64,000 bases of DNA from Terricaulis sp. (GTDB taxonomy: Bacteria > Pseudomonadota > Alphaproteobacteria > Caulobacterales > Aquidulcibacteraceae), in contig JANPZV010000008.1 of the NCBI GenBank assembly GCA_024707365.1, forward strand, positions 310,001 to 374,000, written 5' to 3'. Every line of letters starts with the position of its first letter. The stretch's first letter is position 1. Of this stretch, positions 1 through 8,540 are shown piece after piece. The position numbers and the translations under genes are program-made. Below the pieces are notes generated by a model. That model ran no database searches and had not been told where the DNA came from. It worked only from the letters and a program-made list of their open reading frames with translations.

Positions 1-11
1 GAGGATCTGGA

Positions 12-704
12 ATGATCCGCTTTAAACCGCTGCCGGTGATGAGCGTGCTCGCCATTGCGGCGCTGGCGATGCTGATCACGCTCGGCCGCTGGCAATGGGA
101 GCGGTTTGACGAAAAAACCGCAGCCGCCAAGGAGCCGGTGCCGGAAATGACGCTGGCCGCCTATCACCCGATCGAGGGCGCGATCCAATTCGTCTACGGC
201 GTGCGCCCCGATACGAAAGAGCAGGGCTGGCGCGTGTTCGCGCCGGTGCAGGATGGCGATGCGGTGGTGTTCGTGGACGCCGATTTCATCGCCCAAGTGG
301 CGCCGCCCAATGCGGGCGAGGTGCGCGTGCCGGCGCTGCTGCGCTCGGGCGCGCCGGTCACCGGCGCCTCGATCCGGCCTGAGCCGCCGGGCCCGCTGGC
401 GCTCGCGCCGCGGCCGCTGCAGCGGCTCTGGTTTGGCGTCGATCTGCAGGCGATGGGCCGCAATGGCGGGCTTGAGAACGTCTCCGATTATTATATCGCC
501 GGGGCCTATATGGGCGCCGATGGCCGCGCTTCGCCCAATCCGTTCGCGCGCGCGCCCGGCGCGGATGCGCTGCCGCCTGCGCGCCACATGGGCTATGCGC
601 TCACCTGGTATGGGCTCGCGGTGGTGCTGCTGGCGATTTACATCGCCTACCATATCAGCGCCGGGCGCCTCAGCCTGCGCCGGCGCGAGCCTTCGGATCT
701 TTGA
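12..704 (+). CDS. SURF1 family cytochrome oxidase assembly protein
   Basis: A 230-residue inner-membrane protein with the SURF1 layout: one N-terminal membrane segment (about residues 10-25, followed by GRWQWER), a periplasmic body, and a C-terminal membrane segment preceded by the signature HMGYALTWYGLA. SURF1 proteins help insert heme a during assembly of aa3-type cytochrome c oxidase. The ATG follows a GAGGA ribosome site at positions 1-5. The stop overlaps the next start (TGATG), so it is probably translationally coupled to thrC. In alphaproteobacteria this gene normally ends the ctaG-coxC cluster, which would lie just upstream of the window. Identification is firm. Confidence 0.93.
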   Translation: MIRFKPLPVMSVLAIAALAMLITLGRWQWERFDEKTAAAKEPVPEMTLAAYHPIEGAIQFVYGVRPDTKEQGWRVFAPVQDGDAVVFVDADFIAQVAPPNAGEVRVPALLRSGAPVTGASIRPEPPGPLALAPRPLQRLWFGVDLQAMGRNGGLENVSDYYIAGAYMGADGRASPNPFARAPGADALPPARHMGYALTWYGLAVVLLAIYIAYHISAGRLSLRRREPSDL

Positions 705-2101
705 TGCGCTACACCTCAACCCGCGGCGGGGCCGCCCCCGCCAGCTTCCTCGACGCCGTGCTCGCCGGCCTTGCGCCCGATGGCGGGCTCTATGTGCCGG
801 AGGCGTGGCCAAGCCTTGGCGGCTGGGTGCGTGAGGCGGGCCTGCGTGATTATGCGGGCGTGGCGAGCGTTGTGCTGGAAGCATTCGCTGGCGCTGCGCT
901 TTCCCCGGCCGCGCGGCATGAGATCACGCAACGCGCTTACGGTCCGCAATCGGCCTTCGATGCAAGCGCCATCACCCCGCTCATTCAACTCGGCGCCAAT
1001 CATTGGCTGCTCGATCTCGCGCGCGGGCCTTCGCTGGCGTTCAAAGATATTGCGATGCAGCTCATCGCCCCGCTCTACGATCATGCGCTCGCCGAGCGCG
1101 ATCAGCGGCTCACCGTTGTCTGCGCCACCTCTGGCGATACAGGCGGGGCGGCGGTGGAGGCGCTGAAAAAAAGCGATCGCGTTGATCTCTTCGTGCTGTT
1201 GCCGAAGGGGCGCGTGTCGGACGTGCAGCGCCGCTTCATGACGGCGAGCGGGGCGGCGAATGTGCACGCCATAGAGATCGACAGCGATTTCGACGCTTGC
1301 CAAGCCATCGTCAAAGCGCTGTTCGCGGACGCCGATTTCGCGGGGCGCGCCAGCCTTTCGGGCGTGAACTCGATCAATTGGGCGCGCATCGTGGCGCAGA
1401 GCGTCTATTTCCTGCGCACGGCCTCAGCGTTGAGCGCGCCGGGCCCGGTCGATTTCGTGGTGCCCAGCGGCAATATGGGCGATGCGTTTGCTGGTTTCGT
1501 CGCCAAAAAACTCGGCGCGCCGATCGGGCGCATTGGGCTCGCCACCAATTCCAACAACATCCTCGCGCGCGCCCTGCAAACCGGGCGGTACGAGCGCGCG
1601 GCGCAATCGCTCGCCACCATTTCGCCAGCGATGGATATTCAGGTCGCCTCCAATTTTGAGCGGCTTCTCTATGATGCGACCGGCGACGCCGATCTGGTGG
1701 CCGGCGCCTATCGCGCGCTGGCGCAATCGGGCGGCTTTGATGCGCCGCCCGCGGCGCTTGCTGCGATGCGCGAGACCTTCTCCGGCGCTGACGCCAATGA
1801 TGCGATGACGAAGGCCGAGATCACGCGTTTCTTCGAGGAGGAGGGCGCGCTGATTTGCCCGCACACAGCGGTGGGCTTTGCGGCGTTTCCGCAGCCGGCG
1901 GCCGATCGCCCGGTGGTCTATCTCGCCACAGCGCACCCGGCGAAATTTCCTGAAACGGTGGAGGAGGCCACCGGCGTGCGCCCGCCGCTGCCGCCCAAAT
2001 GCGCTGATCTCTATGATCGGCCTGAGCAGGTGGCGGCGCTCCCCGCCGATGCAGAAGCCGTCAAAGCCCTCATCCGCGAACGGAGCCGCGCGTGGGTTTA
2101 G
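704..2101 (+). CDS. thrC: Threonine synthase
   Basis: Converts O-phospho-L-homoserine to L-threonine with pyridoxal phosphate. The 465-residue protein begins MRYTSTRGG, typical of the long class of ThrC. It carries the PLP-lysine motif LAFKDIAMQL near residue 105 and the phosphate-binding stretch CATSGDTGGAA. I place the start at the ATG at 704, which shares its A with the surf1 stop; the TTG at 701 is less likely. Its last bases overlap the following peptidase gene. Homoserine kinase (thrB) lies separately in the 7.5 kb operon. Confidence 0.95.
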   Translation: MRYTSTRGGAAPASFLDAVLAGLAPDGGLYVPEAWPSLGGWVREAGLRDYAGVASVVLEAFAGAALSPAARHEITQRAYGPQSAFDASAITPLIQLGANHWLLDLARGPSLAFKDIAMQLIAPLYDHALAERDQRLTVVCATSGDTGGAAVEALKKSDRVDLFVLLPKGRVSDVQRRFMTASGAANVHAIEIDSDFDACQAIVKALFADADFAGRASLSGVNSINWARIVAQSVYFLRTASALSAPGPVDFVVPSGNMGDAFAGFVAKKLGAPIGRIGLATNSNNILARALQTGRYERAAQSLATISPAMDIQVASNFERLLYDATGDADLVAGAYRALAQSGGFDAPPAALAAMRETFSGADANDAMTKAEITRFFEEEGALICPHTAVGFAAFPQPAADRPVVYLATAHPAKFPETVEEATGVRPPLPPKCADLYDRPEQVAALPADAEAVKALIRERSRAWV

Positions 2102-3345
2102 AACTTTTCACCCTGCCCAACGGCGTGCGCGTGGCGCTTGATCCGATGCCGGGGCTGGGCACGGCCGCGCTCGGCGTCTGGCAGCGCGTGGGCGCGCGCT
2201 GGGAAAATGCGCAAAACAACGGCGTGGCGCATCTGTTCGAGCATATGGCGTTCAAGGGCGCGGGCGCGCGCGATGCGCGCCAATTCGCCGAAGCGATCGA
2301 GGCGGTGGGCGGGATCATCAATGCCGGCACCGGCTATGAGCGCACCAATTATTACGCCCGCATCCTGGCCGAGCATGCGCCGTTCGCGCTCGACATGATC
2401 GCCGACATCCTGTTCGCGCCGCACTGGGCGCCGGATGAATTGGAGAAGGAAAAGGGCGTCGTCGCGCAGGAGCGGGGCGAGGCGTATGACGCGCCCGATG
2501 ATCACGTGTTTGAGCTGCACCAAAGCGCGCTCTACCCCGATCAGCCCTTGGGCCGGCCGATCCTTGGCTCGGCCGAGACGCTGGCGAATGTGTCGCTGCA
2601 ATCGCTGATCGATTTCCGCGATGCGCACATGACGCCCGAGCGCACGGTGATCGCCATCGCCGGCGCGTTCGATCGCGATGCGTTTCTTGAAACGGCGCAG
2701 GCGCGCTTTGGCGCGCTGGCGGCCAAGCCCGCGATCATCGCCCCGCCCGCGCGCGCTGCTTCCGGCTCGGCCGGGGAGGTGCGCAAGCTTGAGCAAACCC
2801 ATCTGGTGTTCTCCTGGCCTGCGCCGCCTGCGGGGGATGACCGGCTCTACGCCGCGCGGCTGATGGCGGAGATTTTCGGCGGCGGCATGGCCTCGCGCCT
2901 CTTCCAAGAAGTGCGCGAAACGCGCGGGCTTGTGTATGCGATCGATTCCTTCCTCGACACGGTGGAGGATGACGGGCGCCTGGTTGTGTATGCCGGCTGC
3001 TCGCCCGGCAACGCCAAGGCGGTGGCCGAGATCGTGGTGGCGGAGCTGCATCGGCTGGCCGATTCCGGCGTGCGCGGCGATGAGCTCGCCCGCGCCAAGG
3101 CGGTGGCCCAGGCGCAGATGCTGATGGGGGCCGAGGCGCCTTCGGCCCGCGCCGAGGCGCGCGCGGGGCAGGTGTTCTTGCGCGGGCGCGTGTTCGGCTT
3201 TGAGGAGGCGCGCACGCGCATCGCCGCCGTCACAGGCGAACAAATCCAAGCCATCGCCCGCGCCGCTTTGGCGGGGCCGGCCTGCGCTGCTGTGCTTGGC
3301 CCCAAGGCGGGCCATGGCGCTTTAGCCGCTTTTCATGCAAACTAG
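2092..3345 (+). CDS. M16 family zinc metallopeptidase (processing-peptidase-like)
   Basis: A 417-residue insulinase/mitochondrial-processing-peptidase family protein. The inverted zinc motif HLFEH lies at residues 47-51, and the downstream acidic ligand falls in the segment KEKGVVAQERGEAYD. The C-terminal half carries the usual inactive M16 repeat with RGLVYAIDSF. The GTG start at 2092 overlaps the end of thrC by 10 bases. thrC followed by an M16 peptidase is a conserved alphaproteobacterial pair, although no metabolic link is established. The substrate is unknown. Confidence 0.9.
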   Translation: MGLELFTLPNGVRVALDPMPGLGTAALGVWQRVGARWENAQNNGVAHLFEHMAFKGAGARDARQFAEAIEAVGGIINAGTGYERTNYYARILAEHAPFALDMIADILFAPHWAPDELEKEKGVVAQERGEAYDAPDDHVFELHQSALYPDQPLGRPILGSAETLANVSLQSLIDFRDAHMTPERTVIAIAGAFDRDAFLETAQARFGALAAKPAIIAPPARAASGSAGEVRKLEQTHLVFSWPAPPAGDDRLYAARLMAEIFGGGMASRLFQEVRETRGLVYAIDSFLDTVEDDGRLVVYAGCSPGNAKAVAEIVVAELHRLADSGVRGDELARAKAVAQAQMLMGAEAPSARAEARAGQVFLRGRVFGFEEARTRIAAVTGEQIQAIARAALAGPACAAVLGPKAGHGALAAFHAN

Positions 3346-3350
3346 GCCCC

Positions 3351-3923
3351 ATGGTCTTGATGCGGAAGGATCACGAAGGGGCGCGCCGTGTGGACGGCGA
3401 GGGCGTGTATCTGCGCGCGCCCGAAGCGCGCGACTATCAGGATTGGGCCGAGCTGCGCGAGGCGAGCCGCGCCTTCCTGACGCCGTGGGAGCCTACCTGG
3501 TCCAACGATGAGCTTTCGCGCGGCGCCTATAAGTATCGCCTGCGCCGCTACGCCGAGGATGTGCGCGATGATCGCGCCTATGCGCTGTTTGTGTTCCGCG
3601 AAACCGATGACGCGCTGCTTGGGGGCTTGACGCTCTCGAACGTCCGCCGCGGCGTCGCGCAAACGGCCTCGCTCGGCTATTGGGCGGGGCAACGCCACGC
3701 CGGCCAAGGCTACATCACCGCCGCCGTGTGCGCGGTGCTGCGCTATGGCTGGGATGATCTTGATCTGCACCGGGTTGAAGCGGCGTGCCAGCCTGACAAC
3801 GCCGCCTCGCGCCGCGTTCTGCAAAAAGCCGGCTTCACCCAGGAAGGCGAAGCCAAAGCTTATCTCCGCATCAACGGCGCTTGGCGCGATCACTTGCTGT
3901 TCGGCGTGATCAATCCGAACTAG
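3351..3923 (+). CDS. GNAT N-acetyltransferase, RimJ/RimL type
   Basis: A 190-residue acetyltransferase of the ribosomal-protein-alanine N-acetyltransferase group. It opens with the substrate-side segment VYLRAPEARDYQDWAELR. The acetyl-CoA-binding region includes GYWAGQRHAGQGYITAA, and the later strand reads LHRVEAACQPDNAASRRVL, typical of RimJ-like enzymes. It lies 5 bases after the M16 peptidase and is probably the last gene of that operon. The actual acceptor cannot be told from sequence. The 3' end overlaps the convergent yqgE gene by 4 bases. Confidence 0.88.
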   Translation: MVLMRKDHEGARRVDGEGVYLRAPEARDYQDWAELREASRAFLTPWEPTWSNDELSRGAYKYRLRRYAEDVRDDRAYALFVFRETDDALLGGLTLSNVRRGVAQTASLGYWAGQRHAGQGYITAAVCAVLRYGWDDLDLHRVEAACQPDNAASRRVLQKAGFTQEGEAKAYLRINGAWRDHLLFGVINPN

Positions 3924-4483
3924 GCGTTCCCCACATCGCCCATCAATTGGCTTGGCTCGAAGCCGAGCGCGCGGATGGCTTGGGCCCATTTATCTTCGTG
4001 AGCCTCCCCGAAGATGATCGCCTCGTCGGGCTCGACCACGAGCCAGGAATTCTGGCGCAGCTCATCTTCCAATTGCCCCGCGCCCCAGCCGGCGCAGCCG
4101 AGCGCCAGCGCAAAGCGCGCGGGCGCTTCATCGCCAGCCACGGCTACAAGCACTTCGCGCGTGGCTGTCATGCGGATGCCGGGGCCGACGCTTTGGGTGG
4201 CTTCGCCCGCGGCGAAATCTTCCGAATGCAGCACAAAGCCGCGATCGGTGCGCACCGGCCCGCCATCGAGCACCGCGCGCGCGCCGATTTCATCGCCCGT
4301 CTCAAGTCCAAGATGCTCGAGCACATCCTGCACCGTCACCTCATCCTTGGGCTTGTTGATGATGAGCCCCATGGCGTGATCATGATCGTGCGCGCACATA
4401 TAGATCACCGAGCGATCGAAGCGTGGGTCGCCGATGCCGGGCATCGCCACCAAGAGCTTGCCAGCCAGAGTGTCCGTGCTCAT
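3920..4483 (-). CDS. YqgE/AlgH family protein (UPF0301)
   Basis: A 187-residue cytosolic protein of the UPF0301 family. The family signature is clear: LLVAMPGIGDPRFDRSVIYM at the N terminus, then GLIINKP and the GGPV segment. I start it at MSTDTLAG (ATG at 4483), which gives the usual family length; the frame is open further upstream but nothing there looks like the family. Function is poorly defined in general. It is divergent from the peroxiredoxin gene. Confidence 0.92.
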   Translation of the reverse strand: MSTDTLAGKLLVAMPGIGDPRFDRSVIYMCAHDHDHAMGLIINKPKDEVTVQDVLEHLGLETGDEIGARAVLDGGPVRTDRGFVLHSEDFAAGEATQSVGPGIRMTATREVLVAVAGDEAPARFALALGCAGWGAGQLEDELRQNSWLVVEPDEAIIFGEAHEDKWAQAIRALGFEPSQLMGDVGNA

Positions 4484-4603
4484 GGGCGCATGCTCCTGCT
4501 TTGCGGGGCGGGGCGCAAGAGGGCGCTCGCATCCGCCGCCCGCTCGCCCTACATTGGCCGGGATAAAGGCGCCGCCAAGGCGCATGAGGCGATGGAGAAC
4601 AAG

Positions 4604-5086
4604 ATGATCAAGGTTGGCGATCCGCTTCCCGAGGTGAAATTCAACGTGCCCGGCCCGGACGGCGCCCAGCAGCTCTCCACCGCCGATGTGTTCGGCGGCA
4701 AGACTGTCGCGCTGTTCGCCGTGCCGGGCGCCTTCACGCCGACATGCTCGGTCAAGCATTTGCCGAGCTTCAAGGAGAAGGCGGCGGAGCTGAAAGCCAA
4801 GGGCGTTGAGGCGATCGCCTGCACCTCGGTGAACGATCAATTCGTCATGGGCGCCTGGGCCAAGGATCAGGGCGTGTTCGGCCAGATCACCATGCTGGCC
4901 GATGGCTCGGGCGAGTTCGCCAAGGCGATCGGGCTGGACGCGGATTTCTCAAAATTCGGCATGGGGCTGCGCTCCAAGCGCTATTCAATGATCGTCAAGG
5001 ATGGCGTGGTAACTCACCTGAACGTTGAAGACGGTGGTGAATACAAGGTTTCCAGTGCGGAATACCTGCTTGGCCAATTAAGCTAA
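4604..5086 (+). CDS. Peroxiredoxin (Prx5/AhpC-TSA type)
   Basis: Thiol peroxidase that reduces hydrogen peroxide and organic hydroperoxides. The 160-residue protein has the Prx5-type active site PGAFTPTCSVKHLP with the peroxidatic cysteine, and the later GLRSKRYSMIV segment. I choose the ATG at 4604 because GGAG sits 7 bases upstream; an in-frame ATG at 4592 would add only four residues. The gene stands alone between yqgE and the SPFH/NfeD pair. Confidence 0.93.
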   Translation: MIKVGDPLPEVKFNVPGPDGAQQLSTADVFGGKTVALFAVPGAFTPTCSVKHLPSFKEKAAELKAKGVEAIACTSVNDQFVMGAWAKDQGVFGQITMLADGSGEFAKAIGLDADFSKFGMGLRSKRYSMIVKDGVVTHLNVEDGGEYKVSSAEYLLGQLS

Positions 5087-5127
5087 GCGTAACCCATTGG
5101 CCGCCGCAGAAGCGGAGGAAACACAAG

Positions 5128-6078
5128 ATGGACGCGGTTATCATTTTCTTCGCCGTAATGGCGTTGGTGCTGGCGTTCAGCGCCATCAAGGTCGTGCCGC
5201 AGGGGCGGCAATTCACCGTGGAGCGCTTTGGCCGCTTCACGCGCTCGCTGCAACCGGGCATCGCGTTCCTGATCCCGTTCGTGGATCGGGTCGGCCGGCG
5301 CATGTCGATGATGGAAACCGTGCTCGACGTGCCGCGCCAGGACGTGATCACGAAAGATAACGCCGTTGTCTCCGTTGATGCGGTGGTGTTCGTGCAGGTG
5401 ATCGATGCGGCCAAGGCCGCCTATGAGGTCGAGAACCTCATCCTTGCGATCCAGAACCTCTGCATGACCAATATCCGCACCGTCGTCGGCTCCATGGATC
5501 TCGACGACGTGCTCTCCAATCGCGATTCCATCAATGCGCGCCTGCTGCATGTGATTGACGCCGCCACTGATGCGTGGGGCGCCAAGGTGTTGCGCGTGGA
5601 GATCAAGGATCTCACCCCGCCGGCCGATCTCACCGCCGCGATGGCGCGCCAGATGAAAGCCGAGCGCGAACGCCGCGCGCAAATCCTCGAAGCCGAGGGC
5701 GATAAGCAAGCGGCCATCCTGCGCGCCGAGGGCGCCAAGCAATCGGCGATCCTGGAAGCCGAAGGCCGCCGCGAAGCCGCCTTCCGCGATGCCGAGGCGC
5801 GTGAGCGCGAAGCCGAAGCCGAAGCCAAGGCCACCGACGCTGTCTCTCAAGCCATCGCCAAGGGCGATGTGAACGCGATCCGCTACTTCCTGGGCCTCAA
5901 ATATGTCGAAGCCTTTGGCGAACTCGCCACCTCGAACCAGCAGCGCACGGTGATCATCCCGGCCGATCTTTCGGGGCTGGCGGGGCTTGTTGAGGGCCTG
6001 CGCGCGCTCAACGATCAGGCGGGCGGGCCGCTTGGCGGCGGAGCGGGGCGCACATCTGTGCCGCCCACGCGCCCGTAA
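5128..6078 (+). CDS. SPFH/Band 7 membrane protein (stomatin/QmcA-like)
   Basis: A 316-residue membrane-anchored SPFH protein. One N-terminal membrane helix (residues 1-18) is followed by the band-7 core VVPQGRQFTVERFGRF and the stomatin-like VVGSMDLDDVLSNRDSIN. A long charged Ala/Glu/Arg coiled coil spans about residues 175-245 (repeats of EAEGDKQAAILRAEG type), followed by a Gly/Pro-rich tail. These proteins form oligomeric rings in the membrane that work with FtsH-type proteases or organise membrane domains. An NfeD protein follows 40 bases later, the standard partnership. Confidence 0.93.
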   Translation: MDAVIIFFAVMALVLAFSAIKVVPQGRQFTVERFGRFTRSLQPGIAFLIPFVDRVGRRMSMMETVLDVPRQDVITKDNAVVSVDAVVFVQVIDAAKAAYEVENLILAIQNLCMTNIRTVVGSMDLDDVLSNRDSINARLLHVIDAATDAWGAKVLRVEIKDLTPPADLTAAMARQMKAERERRAQILEAEGDKQAAILRAEGAKQSAILEAEGRREAAFRDAEAREREAEAEAKATDAVSQAIAKGDVNAIRYFLGLKYVEAFGELATSNQQRTVIIPADLSGLAGLVEGLRALNDQAGGPLGGGAGRTSVPPTRP

Positions 6079-6117
6079 CCTCTCGCGCAAGCGGGCAAGG
6101 CTCGCTACATTCGCGGT

Positions 6118-6570
6118 ATGGAAAGCATTCTCACCCTGCTCGGCCAGCTTGGCCCCCAGCATTGGCTGGTGATCGGGCTTGTGCTGCTGATCGCGGAAAT
6201 GGCGACGGGCACGACGTATCTGCTCTGGCCGGCCGTGGCGGCGCTCGCCACCGCGCTCATCTCCTATTTCGGCTTCACCAATTGGATGGCCGACATCGCC
6301 ATCTTCGCGGTGCTTGTCATCGTGCTCACCTATTTCGGTCAGCCGATCGTCAAGCGCTGGCGCAGCGAAGGCGGGGCCAAGGGGCTGAATGAGCGCGCGG
6401 TCACGCTTGTGGGCAAGCGCGGCGTCATCGCCAATTTCAGCAACGGCGCAGGCTCGGCCAAGGTGGGCGATACGATGTGGCGCGTTGTCAGCGACGAGGT
6501 GCTGGAAGAGGGCGCGGAGATTGAGATCGTTTCGGTGCAGGGCGTCACGTTGAACGTGAGAAGGGCGTGA
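6118..6570 (+). CDS. NfeD family membrane protein
   Basis: A 150-residue NfeD1b-type protein: three predicted membrane segments (about residues 17-35, 38-55 and 58-75), then a soluble OB-fold domain ending GAEIEIVSVQGVTLNVRRA. NfeD proteins are encoded with SPFH proteins and are thought to cap or couple their rings; that pairing is present here. The gene runs into a palindromic repeat that separates it from convergent rnhA. Confidence 0.92.
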   Translation: MESILTLLGQLGPQHWLVIGLVLLIAEMATGTTYLLWPAVAALATALISYFGFTNWMADIAIFAVLVIVLTYFGQPIVKRWRSEGGAKGLNERAVTLVGKRGVIANFSNGAGSAKVGDTMWRVVSDEVLEEGAEIEIVSVQGVTLNVRRA

Positions 6571-6579
6571 GGGTCAGTC

Positions 6580-6642
6580 GTGAATAGTCAATCGTCAATA
6601 GGGCTGCGGCGCACTACTGACGATTGACTATTGACTACTCAC
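6580..6642. repeat. Palindrome built of 7-base words (AGTCAAT type)
   Basis: The left arm (6580-6601) and right arm (6614-6642) are inverted copies beginning GTGA. They contain the heptamer AGTCAAT and variants (CGTCAAT, CGTCAGT). The right arm has exactly one more heptamer than the left. The element lies between convergent nfeD and rnhA and probably folds as a two-way terminator hairpin. The right arm supplies the last codons and stop of rnhA. Three other intergenic palindromes in the window share the 7-base design with different words. Confidence 0.85.
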
Positions 6643-7068
6643 CAATTTTATCCCCGCCCGCGCCAGCGCATCGGCGCGCTCGTTCATCACATCGCCCGAA
6701 TGGCCTTTGACCCAAACCCATTCGACCTTGTGGCTCGCATTGGCCGCATCGAGCCGGCGCCAGAGATCGTCATTCTTCACCGGCTTCTTATCGGCGGTTT
6801 TCCAGCCATTCTTCTTCCAGCCGTGAATCCATTTGGTCACGCCATCCATCACGTATTTTGAATCGGTGTGGAGGCGCACATGCGTTTCGCGCTTCAGCGC
6901 TTCGAGCGCGCTGATGGCGGCCATCAATTCCATGCGGTTATTGGTGGTGGCGCGCTCGCCGCCGTTCAATTCTTTTTCCGTATCGCCATAGCGCAAAACC
7001 GCGCCCCAGCCGCCAGGGCCGGGATTGCCGCTGCAGGCGCCGTCTGTCCAGATGTGAACCATGCTCAT
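6628..7068 (-). CDS. rnhA: Ribonuclease HI
   Basis: Cleaves RNA in RNA-DNA hybrids. The 146-residue protein has every catalytic element: [20 protein letters not shown] (Glu), HTDSKYV (Asp) and [13 protein letters not shown] (Asp). The Lys/Trp-rich basic protrusion ([11 protein letters not shown]) is present. The ATG overlaps the stop of the upstream membrane-protein gene. The final residues SSQ and the stop are encoded by the palindromic repeat that ends the operon, so the natural C terminus may have been altered by repeat insertion. Confidence 0.96.
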   Translation of the reverse strand: MSMVHIWTDGACSGNPGPGGWGAVLRYGDTEKELNGGERATTNNRMELMAAISALEALKRETHVRLHTDSKYVMDGVTKWIHGWKKNGWKTADKKPVKNDDLWRRLDAANASHKVEWVWVKGHSGDVMNERADALARAGIKLVSSQ

Positions 7069-7488
7069 GGCGCTGATGTAGGCGGATTCGCCGCCGCGTC
7101 ACGATCGGGGCGGCGAATGAGCCAGAAGGTCGCCCCCATGCCTGCTCCCGAGACGAGAAGATAAGAGGCGAGCCATGGCGCGGTTTGAACGCCCAGAAAA
7201 ATCGACGCAGCGTACACAATCATCCCGCCCGCTGCGCCAGCCAAAGCAATAAGCCAACCAGCTTCTGAGGCGGAGGCGCGACAGCACGACATGCAGCGGC
7301 GCGCCAATAACGAAGGAGGCGAGCAATCCTGTCGTCACCGCATATGCAAAGCCAAAAAGCGGCACGATCCAAAAATAGAAGAAATCCGCTTCCTTGCTCA
7401 CCAGCGCGGCGACTAGGAAGGCGAGCGTCAGGCGAGAACGCAGCCGCCAAATGGCGCGATCATTGTCGCAGCAAATAGCCGGCTCCAT
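7065..7488 (-). CDS. Small integral membrane protein, frameshifted
   Basis: Sits between thrB and rnhA in the same operon. The ATG comes directly after the thrB stop, and its stop overlaps the rnhA start (ATGA). The frame breaks near 7262-7276: the first part reads [16 protein letters not shown] and [20 protein letters not shown], while the second part, in another frame, reads [19 protein letters not shown] and [19 protein letters not shown]. Removing one base gives a continuous 140-residue protein with about four membrane helices. I do not recognise the family. The break looks like a sequencing indel. Confidence 0.6.
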
Positions 7489-8448
7489 TTAACCCCCATA
7501 ATCCCCCGCATCCTTCGCCTTGCGGTGGAACGCCAGCTTATCCGCATATTCCAACGGATTTTTCGGCCGCACCATCGCGCCTTCGGGGGTTTCGCTCCAA
7601 TCGGCGAGGCGGGTGGCGAAGAAGCGCAACGCGGCCGCGCGGCAAAGGATTGGCAGGGCCGCGCGCTCGGCTTCCGTCAGCGGGCGGATGGTTTCATAGG
7701 CGGCGATCATCGCCCCGCCACGGCCAAGGTCGTAGCGGCCATCTTCCTCAAAGCACCACGCATTGAGGCAAACGGCGAGGTCGTAGGCCAAGAAATCGGT
7801 GCAGGCGAAATAGAAATCGATGATGCCGGAAAGCTGATCGCCCAAGAACAGCGCGTTGTCCGGGAAAAGATCGGCGTGGATCACCCCGCGCGGCAAATCC
7901 TTCGGCCAATGGCCGCGCACCTCGGCCATGTCGGCCTCGATCTTTTTCGTAAGCCCCGCGCGCAAAAATTCCGCCAGCGCCAGGCGCGGCGCGATCAAAG
8001 CGCTCCAGCCTTCGGGGTCGAGCGCGTTGGCGCGCGAAAGCTCAAAGCCTTGCAGCGCCACATGCATGCGCGCCAGCGCTTCGCCGATGGCGGCGCAATG
8101 GGCGATGTCAGGCTCGCGCGGCCAGACGCCATCGAGGAAGGTGATGATCGCGGCGGGCTTGCCTTTGACTTGCGTGATGAGCTCGCCAGTTTTCGTTGGG
8201 ATCGGGCGCGGGGCGGCGACGCCTGCGTCGGCCAGCTTGGTTGTCAGCCCCATGAAGAAGGGCAGATCATCGGCCCTCACGCGCTTTTCAAAAATCGTGA
8301 GGATGTAGCGGCCGCGGCTCGTGGCGAGGAAGAAATTGGAATTCTCCACGCCCTCGGCGATGCCCTTCAAAGATGTGGGCTCGCCCAAATCATATTGGCC
8401 AAGAAAGCGCGCAAGCTCGGCGTCCGAAAGCGTGGTGTAAACGGCCAT
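7489..8448 (-). CDS. thrB: Homoserine kinase (ThrB2, APH-fold)
   Basis: Phosphorylates homoserine, the step before ThrC. The 319-residue protein is of the aminoglycoside-phosphotransferase-fold class used by alphaproteobacteria and pseudomonads, not the GHMP class. It has LKGIAEGVENSNFFL for nucleotide binding, the catalytic loop GVIHADLFPDNALF, and the metal-binding IDFYFAC. It is followed immediately by the membrane-protein gene and rnhA. Upstream, a palindromic repeat separates it from the kinase-like gene at 8541. Confidence 0.94.
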   Translation of the reverse strand: MAVYTTLSDAELARFLGQYDLGEPTSLKGIAEGVENSNFFLATSRGRYILTIFEKRVRADDLPFFMGLTTKLADAGVAAPRPIPTKTGELITQVKGKPAAIITFLDGVWPREPDIAHCAAIGEALARMHVALQGFELSRANALDPEGWSALIAPRLALAEFLRAGLTKKIEADMAEVRGHWPKDLPRGVIHADLFPDNALFLGDQLSGIIDFYFACTDFLAYDLAVCLNAWCFEEDGRYDLGRGGAMIAAYETIRPLTEAERAALPILCRAAALRFFATRLADWSETPEGAMVRPKNPLEYADKLAFHRKAKDAGDYGG

Positions 8449-8455
8449 GGCTTAC

Positions 8456-8531
8456 TTGGACCGCCGGCGTCCACGCCGGCAACACCGGTGCGGCGTGGCG
8501 AGTGCATGCCGGCGAGACGCCGGCGGTCCAA
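8456..8531. repeat. GGA-SCGC palindromic element, copy 1
   Basis: Perfect 16-base inverted arms at 8456-8471 and 8516-8531 (TTGGACCGCCGGCGTC), with inner GCCGGC half-sites in the loop. It shares its layout with the elements at 21101 and 53580: GGA, then a CGC-SGGC core, KTC, and inner SCCSGC. It lies in the gap between the glycerate-kinase-like gene and thrB, inside an otherwise tight operon. Confidence 0.85.
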
Positions 8532-8540
8532 GATGCGCCA

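Noticed and set aside
2098..3315. Long open frame on the strand opposite the M16 peptidase (405 codons)
   Set aside because: High GC at third positions keeps antisense frames open. Its composition (His/Arg/Gly-rich) is not protein-like, while the M16 motifs on the plus strand are complete.
6571..6642. Attachment site or phage insertion at the rnhA palindrome
   Set aside because: The repeat is explained by in-phase heptamers shared in design with three other loci; no integrase or phage genes adjoin it.
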